Below, one piece after another: positions 1-8,044 of a stretch of 64,000 nt of DNA. The translations under genes were made by a program, and so were the position numbers. The notes under the pieces were generated by a model. The model made no database searches. It worked only from the letters and a program-made list of their open reading frames with translations, and was not told the DNA's origin. The stretch lies in assembly GCF_013410355.1 (NCBI RefSeq), contig NZ_JACCFI010000001.1, positions 2,852,001 through 2,916,000 on the forward strand, written 5' to 3'. Origin of the DNA: Agromyces hippuratus. Lineage in GTDB: Bacteria > Actinomycetota > Actinomycetes > Actinomycetales > Microbacteriaceae. How positions within the stretch are numbered: the stretch's first letter is position 1; every line of letters starts with the position of its first letter.

Positions 1-800
1 TGGGCGTCCCACACGGAGCCGGCGAACACGAGCGCCCGGTAGTCCTGGGTCTTCGTGAGGTACACGTCGACGTGCGACCAGTCGCCCGTCTCCGAGGCGT
101 AGGCGGCACGGCGGGGCACCTCGCGCAGCATGAGCGCCGACTGCTGCGCGCTCGAGGCCCGTTCGGCGGGGGCGAGCGCCCAGGTGCCCATCGGCGCGGC
201 GAGCAGCGAGGCGAGCGGGGGCAGCCAGTCGGCCGAGGTCGCGAACAGCTCGCGGGTCGCGGCGGCGGCGTCGCGCACGGATGCCGCGTCGAATCGAGCG
301 GCCGGCGCGGTGCCGAGCAGGGCCCCGAGCACCGCGTCGAGCACCGGGAACGTCGCGCGGAACGTGCGGCAGGCCACGCCCGACGCCTCGACGCCCGCGA
401 GGAGCGGCACGACGACGTCGGCGAGCCGGCCGAGCTCGGACTCCGGCCGGTTCGTGACCGCCACGAGGCGGCCGGTGCCGCGGTACCGTTCCACGGCCCG
501 CAGCACCTCGGCGCTGCCACCGGTCGCCGAGACCGCGACGACGGCGAGGTCGGGCGCCGCCGGCGGCAGCAGTTCGGCGCTCGCGAGTTCGACGACGACG
601 GTCGCGCCGATCGCGCGGTAGCGGCGCGCCACGACGTCGGCGGCGTAGCGGCTCGAGCCCATGCCGAGCACCAGCACGCGCGAGACGCCGAGCACGGGAA
701 GTCGTTCGAGGCCGGCAAGGCCCGCGTCGAGGGCGTCGGCCAGTGCGTCGAGCGTCTCGGGGATCAGCTCGAGGTCTGCTCGGAAAGCGGCGGTGTCCAC
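1..800 (-). CDS. SIS-domain sugar isomerase/deaminase-like protein (3' part missing)
   Basis: The reading frame starts at GTG 798-800, with GGAGG just upstream on the minus strand, and runs off the left window edge, so about 266 residues are visible. The N-terminal half has an SIS (sugar isomerase) fold pattern: VLVLGMGSSRYAADVVARR, then VVAVSATGGSAEVL, a Ser/Thr-rich phosphosugar-binding loop, and LVAVTNRPES. This resembles the isomerase half of glucosamine-6-phosphate synthase and AgaS-type deaminases. The start overlaps the end of the upstream kinase gene by 37 bp, so the two are translationally linked. With a sugar kinase next door, it probably acts on a phosphorylated amino sugar. The exact reaction cannot be assigned from this partial sequence. 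Confidence 0.85.
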   Translation of the reverse strand, partial: MDTAAFRADLELIPETLDALADALDAGLAGLERLPVLGVSRVLVLGMGSSRYAADVVARRYRAIGATVVVELASAELLPPAAPDLAVVAVSATGGSAEVLRAVERYRGTGRLVAVTNRPESELGRLADVVVPLLAGVEASGVACRTFRATFPVLDAVLGALLGTAPAARFDAASVRDAAAATRELFATSADWLPPLASLLAAPMGTWALAPAERASSAQQSALMLREVPRRAAYASETGDWSHVDVYLTKTQDYRALVFAGSVWDA

Positions 801-1960
801 GGTTCCTCCGGGTGTTCGTTCGTCGACGGGTGGCGGTGCGTGATCGCGGCGTCGGGCGCGTAGATCCAGGCGGGCAGGAAGCGGTCGGCGTAGCGCAGCT
901 CGGCGACGAGCTGCTCGGCCTCGAAGCCCGGCAGCAGCGCCTCGTCGAGCAGCTCGCCGTTCGGCACGTGGGCGCGATAGGCGTCGAGGAAGTCGCGGCG
1001 CGCACGGTCGGCCCATGCGAAGGTGCGGACGTCGGCGCGCTGCAGCCGCTTCTGGGCGACGGCCGCGACGAGGTCGAACGAGACGAGCATGTGCGCGATG
1101 TCGCGCGCCGCGGCATCCGGCGCCTCGCGCTCTTCGGCGGCCAGCTGCGGGTCGCCGTCGAAGTCGATCACCGTGTAGCGGGGTGCGTCGGCACCGGGGG
1201 AGCGCAGCACCTGCCCGACGTGCAGGTCTCCGTGGATCGGGAACTCGACGCCGGGGGCGGTCGCGCCGAGCGAGCGGATGTCGCGGGCGAGCGACTCGTG
1301 ACGATTGCGCAGGCGCGCCCCGGCGTCGCCCCCGGCGAGGCGTAGCGCCGATCGCAGCGCGGTGGACGCACGGTCGGCCCTGGCCGTCGGGGTCTCGCCC
1401 TCGGCGTGCACGGCGTCCGCGCCGAGCACGCCGTGGATACGGGCGACGCGCTCGCCGAGGAGGGCGGGCCACTCGGGCTCGGGCCCGTCGTCGAGCGCGG
1501 CGACGACGTCGTCGACGGCCCAGGTCCATCCGTCGACCGCGCCGGGGAGGTACTCGGTCACGACCGCGAGCGTCGAGGTGCCGAGCGAGGGATGACGCCA
1601 CTCGACGCGCCCGACGAAGCGGTCGACGTCATCGGACCCCGCGGCGGCGAGCTGCTCGAGCAGCGCAGCGGCGCGGTCCGCGGCGCTCCAGCGGCCGACG
1701 AGCTTGACGATGAGTCGTTCGTCGACGATCACCGAGGTGTTGGTCTGGTCGACGGTGATGGCGCGCTCGGGGGCATCCGCCGCGACACTCTCGTCGACGA
1801 GTCGCGCGATCGCCCGCGCGATGCCGTCGCCCGCCGCGGGCCGAACGGATCCGGCGAGCACCCGGCCGTCGGCGTCGACGACGAGCGCATGGTCGCCGAC
1901 GACGATGCGATCACCCTGCAGTATCGAGTTCATTGAATTCGGATTGTAACTATTCGGCAA
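764..1960 (-). CDS. maltokinase-fold sugar kinase, probable glucosamine kinase
   Basis: A 398-residue kinase of the aminoglycoside phosphotransferase fold. The Brenner motif HGDLHVGQVL lies at about 233-242 (catalytic Asp235) and the metal-binding IDFDGDP at about 255-261. An N-terminal lobe carries DQTNTSVIVD at about 71-80 and a lysine in LIVKLVGR. The length and N-terminal cap resemble mycobacterial maltokinase and the related actinobacterial glucosamine kinases. I chose TTG 1960 because GGAG sits about 6 bp upstream; the in-frame ATG at 1933 has no Shine-Dalgarno. The co-transcribed SIS-domain gene favours glucosamine over maltose, and no trehalose or GlgE gene is nearby. The substrate is inferred. 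Confidence 0.8.
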   Translation of the reverse strand: MPNSYNPNSMNSILQGDRIVVGDHALVVDADGRVLAGSVRPAAGDGIARAIARLVDESVAADAPERAITVDQTNTSVIVDERLIVKLVGRWSAADRAAALLEQLAAAGSDDVDRFVGRVEWRHPSLGTSTLAVVTEYLPGAVDGWTWAVDDVVAALDDGPEPEWPALLGERVARIHGVLGADAVHAEGETPTARADRASTALRSALRLAGGDAGARLRNRHESLARDIRSLGATAPGVEFPIHGDLHVGQVLRSPGADAPRYTVIDFDGDPQLAAEEREAPDAAARDIAHMLVSFDLVAAVAQKRLQRADVRTFAWADRARRDFLDAYRAHVPNGELLDEALLPGFEAEQLVAELRYADRFLPAWIYAPDAAITHRHPSTNEHPEEPWTPPLSEQTSS

Positions 1961-2054
1961 CCGTCACTCCAGTCCTTTCAGAGAACCATTGCGGTTTCTT
2001 GATCCGTGGTGCAACAATCGCTCAACCTTTCCCGACTGCTCCTGGAGGTACCAC

Positions 2055-3158
2055 ATGACCACGACGCGACGTATCGTGGCGGCCGCGGCCGGCACGATCG
2101 CCCTCGCCTTCGCCGTCTCATCCTGCTCCTCCGGCGGCGGTGACGCCGTCGAGACGCTCGATCCCAACGCCGACCTCAGCGAGCAGACGCTCACCGTCTC
2201 GATCTGGGCCGACTACTCGCCCGAGGACCTCGCCGAGAAGTTCGAGGCCGAGACGGGTGTGAAGACCACGATCGTCAACCACACCACGAACGAGGACATC
2301 GTGGCCAAGCTCACCGCGAGCGCCGACTCCGGCATCGACGTCGCCTTCGTCTCCGGGCAGTACGCCCAGGCGCTCGGCGAGCAGGGCCTGCTGGCGAAGC
2401 TCGACAAGGGGCTCATCCCGAACGAGGAGAACCTCTACCCCGAGGCCCTCGACCTGGCCTACGACCCGGGCAACGTCTACTCCGAGCCCTACGCCTGGGG
2501 CACGACGGGCCTCTGCTACCGCCCCGACCTCACCGGCTACGACCCCACGTCGTGGAACGACCTGCTGAACCCGAAGCCCGAGCTCGTCGGCAAGACCACG
2601 ATGCTCTCGACCGACCGCTGGCTCGCGGAGCCCGCGCTCAAGGCCGCAGGCAACTCCATCAACACGACCGACGACGACGAGCTCGCCGCCGCCAAGGAGC
2701 AGCTGCTGAAGACCAAGTCGACCCTCCTCGCCTACGACGACACGACCTTCTACTCGAAGCTCGTCTCGGGCGAGGCCGCGATGGTGCAGGCATGGGACGG
2801 CTGGTGCAACTACGGCATCGCCGAAGACCCGTCGATCGAGTTCGTCGTGCCCGAAGAGGGTTCCGACCTCTGGGTCGACACCATGACGGTGCTCGAGTCG
2901 TCGAAGAACAAGGAGGCCGCGATGGCCTTCCTGAACTACATCCTCGACCCCGAGGTGCAGACCTGGGTCGCCGAGAACATCCTCTACAAGGTGCCCAACA
3001 AGGCCGCCATGGACGCCCTCGACCCCGCGCTCATCGAGTCGTACCCGACCCTCGGCATCACCGTCGACGAGCTCATGGAGCAGGAGGCGATCGTCGACCT
3101 CGGCGAGGACTCGCTGAAGTACGTCGACCTGAACGCCGAAGTGCTCGCCACGAACTAG
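2055..3158 (+). CDS. potD: polyamine-type ABC transporter substrate-binding lipoprotein
   Basis: A 367-residue extracytoplasmic solute-binding protein. A signal peptide ends in AFAVSSCSSGG, a lipobox whose Cys would be lipidated after cleavage. The mature part begins LTVSIWADYSPEDLAEKFEAE, typical of PotD/PotF-type binding proteins, and has the family motif YAWGTTGLCYRPD. It would hold putrescine, spermidine or a similar cation outside the membrane and deliver it to the two permeases downstream. ATG 2055 follows CTGGAGG at a good distance; an ATG-like start further upstream lacks a signal sequence. The gene is first of a four-gene operon with gaps of 4, -8 and -4 bp. Confidence 0.93.
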   Translation: MTTTRRIVAAAAGTIALAFAVSSCSSGGGDAVETLDPNADLSEQTLTVSIWADYSPEDLAEKFEAETGVKTTIVNHTTNEDIVAKLTASADSGIDVAFVSGQYAQALGEQGLLAKLDKGLIPNEENLYPEALDLAYDPGNVYSEPYAWGTTGLCYRPDLTGYDPTSWNDLLNPKPELVGKTTMLSTDRWLAEPALKAAGNSINTTDDDELAAAKEQLLKTKSTLLAYDDTTFYSKLVSGEAAMVQAWDGWCNYGIAEDPSIEFVVPEEGSDLWVDTMTVLESSKNKEAAMAFLNYILDPEVQTWVAENILYKVPNKAAMDALDPALIESYPTLGITVDELMEQEAIVDLGEDSLKYVDLNAEVLATN

Positions 3159-3162
3159 CACC

Positions 3163-4059
3163 GTGACCTCGACGAACCACCCGGCAGCCCCCGCCGCGCG
3201 CACCGTGCGGCGGGGGCTCGCGCCCGTCCCGTTCCTCGCGCCGGGCATGATCTACCTGATCCTGTTCATGGCGCTGCCCGTGGGCCTCCTCGCCTTCTAC
3301 ACGTTCTTCAAGCGCGGTCGCTTCGGCGGCATCGTCTTCGAGTTCACGCTCGACAACTGGGTGAAGCTCTTCGAACCGCTCTACGTCGGCGTGATCCTGC
3401 AGTCGATCGTGCTCGCCGGCATCGTGACGCTGCTCGCACTCCTCATCGGCTACCCGATGGCGTACGCGATCGCGGGGCTCTCTCCGAAGTGGCGCACCGT
3501 CGCGCTCGTCGCCGTGGTGCTCCCGTTCTGGACGAACTTCCTGATCCGCACCTACGCGTGGATCCTGCTGCTGAACAACGCCGGCTGGGTCAACCAGTGG
3601 CTGCAGGGCCTCGGCATCACGGATGCCCCGATCAGCATGCTGTACACCCCGCAGGCGATCGTCGTCGGGCTCCTGTACATGTACCTGCCGCTCATGGTGC
3701 TGCCCCTCTACGCCTCGCTGCAGCAGCTCGACCCCTCGCTCCGCGAGGCGGCCACGAACCTCGGAGCCACGCCCTGGCGGGCGTTCCGCACGGTCACCCT
3801 GCCGCTCTCGATCCCGGGTGCGCTCACCGGATGCATCTTCGTGTTCGTGCCCGCGATGTCGAACTTCGTCATCCCCGAACTCATCGGCGGCGGCAAGACG
3901 ATCATGGTCGGCAACCTCGTGCGCGACCAGTTCTTCGAGGCCAGGGACTGGCCGTTCGGCGCGACGCTGGCCCTCCTCCTCACGATCCTGCTCGTCATCG
4001 TCATCGTGGTGCAGACCGCGGTGTCCCGCCGCCTCACGGAAGGACCGCGCCGTGGTTGA
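3163..4059 (+). CDS. potB: polyamine-type ABC transporter permease (PotB-like)
   Basis: A 298-residue integral membrane protein with about six hydrophobic segments and the binding-protein-dependent permease EAA loop (EAATNLGATPWRAFRTVTLP), which contacts the ATPase. The N-terminal part PVPFLAPGMIYLILFMALPVG is typical of PotB/PotH. It starts at GTG 3163, 4 bp after the binding-protein stop, and its end overlaps the next permease gene by 8 bp. Together with PotC it forms the membrane channel of the importer. Confidence 0.92.
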   Translation: MTSTNHPAAPAARTVRRGLAPVPFLAPGMIYLILFMALPVGLLAFYTFFKRGRFGGIVFEFTLDNWVKLFEPLYVGVILQSIVLAGIVTLLALLIGYPMAYAIAGLSPKWRTVALVAVVLPFWTNFLIRTYAWILLLNNAGWVNQWLQGLGITDAPISMLYTPQAIVVGLLYMYLPLMVLPLYASLQQLDPSLREAATNLGATPWRAFRTVTLPLSIPGALTGCIFVFVPAMSNFVIPELIGGGKTIMVGNLVRDQFFEARDWPFGATLALLLTILLVIVIVVQTAVSRRLTEGPRRG

Positions 4060-4894
4060 CACGACTGCGCCCACGACCACGGCGATGCGGGAGATCGAGC
4101 CGTCCGCCCGGCCCCGGGCCGTGCGCAAGCCGCGAGGCATCCTGGTGCCGCTCTGGCTCGGATACGTGTTCCTGTACCTGCCGATCCTCATCGTCGTGAT
4201 CATGAGCTTCAACGCGTCCGAGAACCTCTTCGTCTGGAAGGGATTCTCGCTGCGCTGGTACCCCGAGCTCTTCGCCGACGAGAAGATCATGCAGGGTCTC
4301 GGCAACACGCTCATCGTCGCGACGGGCGCGACCGCGATCGCGACCGTGCTCGGCACGTTGCTCGCCTACGGCATCCAGCACTACACGCGCGGCGGGCTCA
4401 TCAGGGCGTTCGCGATCGCCCCCGCGATCCTGCCCGACCTGCTGCTCGGCATCGGCCTGCTCACGCTGTTCTCGCTCGCGAGCGTCACGCTCGGGCTGCA
4501 CTCGGTGATCCTCGCGCACGGCGTCTTCGCGACGGCGTTCGTGACGGCCATCGTGCTCGCCCGCATGGCGAACCTCGATCCGAGCCTCGAAGAGGCCTCA
4601 CGCGACCTCGGCGCCGGGGCGGTGCGCACCTTCATGCGGGTGACCCTGCCGCAGCTCGCGCCGGGCATCGTCGCGGGCGCGCTGCTCGCCTTCACTCTCT
4701 CGATCGACGAGTTCGTGATCGCGTTCTTCACGACCGCGCCCACGCAGCCCACCCTGCCGATCGTCATCTACTCGATGGTGCGATTCGGCGTGACCCCCGA
4801 GGTCAACGCCCTCGCCACCATCCTCCTCCTCGTGAGCGTCGTGACGGTGATCGCGGCGCAACGACTGACCCGACTGACAGGAACCACACGATGA
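4052..4894 (+). CDS. potC: polyamine-type ABC transporter permease (PotC-like)
   Basis: A 280-residue inner-membrane permease, partner of PotB. After a short charged N-terminus comes YVFLYLPILIVVIMSFNAS, the typical first helix and loop of PotC/PotI. The EAA loop reads EEASRDLGAGAVRTFMRVTLP. GTG 4052 lies inside the end of potB and is preceded by GGAAGGA; the frame stays open far upstream but is only a shadow there. The stop codon overlaps the ATG of the ATPase gene (ATGA), which indicates translational coupling. Confidence 0.92.
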   Translation: MVDTTAPTTTAMREIEPSARPRAVRKPRGILVPLWLGYVFLYLPILIVVIMSFNASENLFVWKGFSLRWYPELFADEKIMQGLGNTLIVATGATAIATVLGTLLAYGIQHYTRGGLIRAFAIAPAILPDLLLGIGLLTLFSLASVTLGLHSVILAHGVFATAFVTAIVLARMANLDPSLEEASRDLGAGAVRTFMRVTLPQLAPGIVAGALLAFTLSIDEFVIAFFTTAPTQPTLPIVIYSMVRFGVTPEVNALATILLLVSVVTVIAAQRLTRLTGTTR

Positions 4895-6018
4895 GCTCCG
4901 CCCCACTGCTCCGCGTCGACGGCGTTCGCGCCGTGTACGGCGACACCGTCGCACTGCACGGCATCTCGCTCGACATCGCCCACAACGAGTTCTTCGCGCT
5001 GCTCGGCCCGTCGGGCTGCGGCAAGACCACCCTGCTGCGCTCGATCGCCGGCTTCGAGACGCCGGCGGAGGGCCGCATCGAGGTCGACGGCGAAGACCTG
5101 TTGCGGCTGCCCGCCCACAAGCGGCCGGTCAACATGATGTTCCAGAGCTACGCGCTCTTCCCGCACATGAGCGTGGAGAAGAACGTCGCCTACGGTCTCG
5201 AGGCCGACGGCGTCGGCGCGGCCGAGGTGCGCTCGCGCGTCGCCGACGTCATGGACGTCGTCGGGCTCGGCCCGCTCGCCAAGCGCCGGCCCACGCAGCT
5301 CTCGGGCGGTCAGCGCCAGCGCGTCGCGCTCGCCCGCGCGATCGTGAAGCGGCCGAAGCTGCTGCTGCTCGACGAGCCGCTCTCGGCGCTCGACCGCCAG
5401 GTGCGCGCCTCGATGCAGCTCGAGCTGAAGCGCCTGCAGCACGAGGTCGGCCTCACCTTCGTCGTCGTCACGCACGACCAGGAGGAGGCCATGTCGATGG
5501 CCGACCGCATCGCGGTGCTCCGCGACGGACGCCTCGAGCAGCTCGCCTCGCCGCAGGAGCTCTACGCGCACCCCGCCTCGCGCTTCGTCGCCTCGTTCAT
5601 CGGCACGGCGAACCTGCTCGACGGCACGGCCACCGCCGACGGCGTCGAGGTCGCGGGCTTCGGCCCCGTCGTCGCCTCGCACGCGCTGGCCGTCGGTGCG
5701 CCGGCGACCGCGGTCGTGCGCCCCGAAGACGTCGAGTTGACGGCGGATGCCGCGACCGGCCTGTCGGGAACGGTCGTCGACACCTACTTCCTCGGCGGGG
5801 CCACGACCATCTCGGTCGACGTGCCCGGTCACGCCGACCCGCTCCTCGCGACGGTGCACGGGGCGACCCGGCTCGAGCGCGGCGCACGGGTCGGGGTCCG
5901 TTTCGGGCGCGCGACGGCGGTCGCGCTCGAGGTCGGCGCAGGCGCCGAGGCATCCGATGCCGCGCAGGCGCCGCCCGCCGCGCCCGAGGCGCCGGCGCCT
6001 CAGGACGTGAGCGCGTGA
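4891..6018 (+). CDS. potA: polyamine-type ABC transporter ATP-binding protein
   Basis: A 375-residue ABC ATPase. Walker A is GPSGCGKT at about 39-46, the signature LSGGQRQR at about 137-144, Walker B LLLLDEP at about 157-163 and the H-loop His at about 195. The region after about 235 fits a TOBE regulatory domain, followed by an Ala/Pro-rich tail of about 25 residues. It energises import through PotB/PotC. The start overlaps the potC stop by 4 bp. Its last 19 bp overlap the convergent TetR gene. Confidence 0.93.
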   Translation: MSSAPLLRVDGVRAVYGDTVALHGISLDIAHNEFFALLGPSGCGKTTLLRSIAGFETPAEGRIEVDGEDLLRLPAHKRPVNMMFQSYALFPHMSVEKNVAYGLEADGVGAAEVRSRVADVMDVVGLGPLAKRRPTQLSGGQRQRVALARAIVKRPKLLLLDEPLSALDRQVRASMQLELKRLQHEVGLTFVVVTHDQEEAMSMADRIAVLRDGRLEQLASPQELYAHPASRFVASFIGTANLLDGTATADGVEVAGFGPVVASHALAVGAPATAVVRPEDVELTADAATGLSGTVVDTYFLGGATTISVDVPGHADPLLATVHGATRLERGARVGVRFGRATAVALEVGAGAEASDAAQAPPAAPEAPAPQDVSA

Positions 6019-6608
6019 CCCGTCGCGAGTCGCGCGTACGCGAGCAGCAGCTCGCGCGCTGCCGCGTGGTCGAGCATCGGGTGCTTGGCGATGATGCGGT
6101 AGCCGTAGGCGTCTTCGAGTGCGACCAGGTTGCGGGCGACCACGAGCGAGGGCTGCGCGAGCGCGAAGTGGCCTCGCGCCGCACCCTGCTCGAGCACGAC
6201 CTGGTACATGCCGACCTGGCGGTCGTAGAGCGTGGTGAGCAGCGACGCCATGAGCGGGTTGCGGCCGGCCGAGCCGCCGAGCTCGCAGAGCAGTCGCACT
6301 TCGGTGTCGTCGGAGCCGCTCGGCAGGCCCGAGTCGACGAGCGCCGTGAGGCGCAGCACGGGATCGTCGTCGAGGGCCTCGAGCATGCGCACGCGCTCCT
6401 CGTAGAACCGCTCCATGCCGGCGCGGTTCGCCTCGAACATGAGCTCGTCGATGTCGGGGTAGTAGTAGAGCACGGCGCCCGAGGTGAGGCCGGCCTCCTC
6501 GGCGACGCGGTTGAGCCGCGCCCCGTCGGGGCCGTGCGCTGCGATGGCGCGCTGCGCCGCGGCCACCAATTGGCTGCGCCGTTCCTCCTGGCGCTTCGGC
6601 CTGGCCAT
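6000..6608 (-). CDS. TetR-family regulator of the polyamine locus
   Basis: A 202-residue TetR/AcrR repressor. The N-terminal helix-turn-helix includes LNRVAEEAGLTSGAVLYYYPDIDEL at about 32-56, which is the TetR recognition helix followed by the YYYP turn (the usual YxHFxxKxxL region). The C-terminal two-thirds is a helical ligand-binding domain. It lies between the importer operon (convergent, 19-bp overlap) and the glycosyltransferase-oxidase-dehydrogenase operon (divergent). A palindrome 17 bp upstream of its start is the likely operator, so it probably autoregulates and controls the catabolic operon. The ligand is unknown; a polyamine or its aldehyde is an inference from context. Confidence 0.9.
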   Translation of the reverse strand: MARPKRQEERRSQLVAAAQRAIAAHGPDGARLNRVAEEAGLTSGAVLYYYPDIDELMFEANRAGMERFYEERVRMLEALDDDPVLRLTALVDSGLPSGSDDTEVRLLCELGGSAGRNPLMASLLTTLYDRQVGMYQVVLEQGAARGHFALAQPSLVVARNLVALEDAYGYRIIAKHPMLDHAAARELLLAYARLATGHALTS

Positions 6609-6624
6609 CGTGCTCCCTCCCGGT

Positions 6625-6639
6625 CAGACAGATTGTCTG
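6625..6639. promoter_or_regulatory. putative TetR operator
   Basis: CAGACA-GAT-TGTCTG is a perfect 6-bp inverted repeat with a 3-bp centre. It lies in the 134-bp divergent region between the TetR gene (start 6608) and the glycosyltransferase gene (start 6743). Position and symmetry fit a TetR dimer site; binding is inferred. Confidence 0.55.
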
Positions 6640-6742
6640 CATCGTTGGTCAATATTAGGCCGAACTGACTTGAAAACACATGGGTTCAGCCCGGAAGAAT
6701 TCTCTCTATCCACCTGCAAGGAATTGTCGAATGGAGTCACCG

Positions 6743-8044
6743 ATGACTGAAGAGCGCCGCACGTTCCTGTTCATGCCCGAGAGCGCCTACGGGCCCACGA
6801 ACAACTGCATCGGCATCGGCGACGAACTGCTCCGCCGCGGCCACCGGGTCGTGTTCGCCGCCGAGCGCTCGTGGGAGGGCAAGCTCACCGCCCTCGGCTT
6901 CGAGGAGGACCTCGTCGACCTCGCCCCCGCACCCGAAGAGGTCGTGGAGCAGGACGCCGGGCAGTTCTGGAAGGACTACATCAAGGAGATCTCGCCCGAG
7001 TTCCAGAAGACCACCTCCGAGCAGCTCGAGACCGTGGTGCTGCCGATCTGGGAGGCGCTCGTCGACGGGGCGAAGTACTGCGAACCGCAACTGAAGGCGA
7101 TCATCGAGCGGGTGCAGCCCGATGTCATCATCGAAGACAACGTGCTGAGCTTCCCGGCCCTCGAGACCGCCGGCCGCCCGTTCGTGCGCATCGTCTCGTG
7201 CAACCCGCTCGAGGTGCCGGGCGACGGCATCGCGCCCGCCTTCTCGGGTCTGGCCGACGACGACCGCGCCGGCTGGGCCGAGTTCCGCGCCGAGTACGAC
7301 CGCACGCACCGCGCGCTCTGGCAGTCCTACGACGCCTGGGTGCAGGAGCAGGGTGCCGCGCCGCTGCCCGATCTCGAGTTCATCGGCCATGGCGACGCCA
7401 ACGTGTACGTCTACCCCGAAGCGCTCGACTACGACGCCGAGCGTCCGCTGCCCGCGGGCTGGCACCGTGTCGACTCCTCGGTGCGCGAGACCGAGACCGA
7501 GGTGCCAGAGCTCCCCGCCTCGTTCACCGACGGCTCCCGGCCGCTCGTGTACTTCAGCCTCGGCTCGCTCGGCTCGGCCGACGTCGACCTCATGCGCCGC
7601 GTCATCGCCGCGCTCGCCGACCAGCCCGTCAACGTCATCGTCTCGAAGGGCCCGCTGCACGACGAGTTCGAGCTCGCCGACAACATGTGGGGCGCCGAGT
7701 TCCTGCCGCAGACGAAGCTCCTGCCGCTCGCCGACCTCGTGATCACGCACGGCGGCAACAACACGACCACCGAGGCGCTGCACTTCGGCAAGCCCATGAT
7801 CGTGCTGCCCCTCTTCTGGGACCAGTACGACAACGCGCAGCGCGTGCACGAGAAGGGCTTCGGCCTGCGCATCGACCCGTACCGCTTCACGCCCGAAGAG
7901 CTCGCGAGCGCCGTGCAGAACCTGCTCGGCGATGCGGAGCTCCGCGAACGCACGGCCGCCGTCGGCGCGGGCATCCGCTCGCGCAGCGGACTCGCGAGCG
8001 CCGCCGACGTGATCGAGCGCGTCGCAGTCTCCGAGCACGTGTGA
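6743..8044 (+). CDS. MGT/UGT-type glycosyltransferase
   Basis: A 433-residue GT1-family glycosyltransferase of the macrolide (MGT/YjiC) type. The N-terminal acceptor domain contains GIGDELLRRGHRVVFAAE; the C-terminal donor domain contains LVYFSLGSLG, LPLADLVITHGGNNTTTEAL and the PLFWDQYDNAQ motif that binds nucleotide sugar. ATG 6743 follows GGAG by 6 bp; ATG 6731 is a possible alternative with AAGGA. The stop overlaps the next GTG start (GTGTGA), so it is coupled to the amine-oxidase gene. A glycosyltransferase is unusual in a polyamine-catabolic operon; the acceptor is unknown. Confidence 0.88.
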   Translation: MTEERRTFLFMPESAYGPTNNCIGIGDELLRRGHRVVFAAERSWEGKLTALGFEEDLVDLAPAPEEVVEQDAGQFWKDYIKEISPEFQKTTSEQLETVVLPIWEALVDGAKYCEPQLKAIIERVQPDVIIEDNVLSFPALETAGRPFVRIVSCNPLEVPGDGIAPAFSGLADDDRAGWAEFRAEYDRTHRALWQSYDAWVQEQGAAPLPDLEFIGHGDANVYVYPEALDYDAERPLPAGWHRVDSSVRETETEVPELPASFTDGSRPLVYFSLGSLGSADVDLMRRVIAALADQPVNVIVSKGPLHDEFELADNMWGAEFLPQTKLLPLADLVITHGGNNTTTEALHFGKPMIVLPLFWDQYDNAQRVHEKGFGLRIDPYRFTPEELASAVQNLLGDAELRERTAAVGAGIRSRSGLASAADVIERVAVSEHV

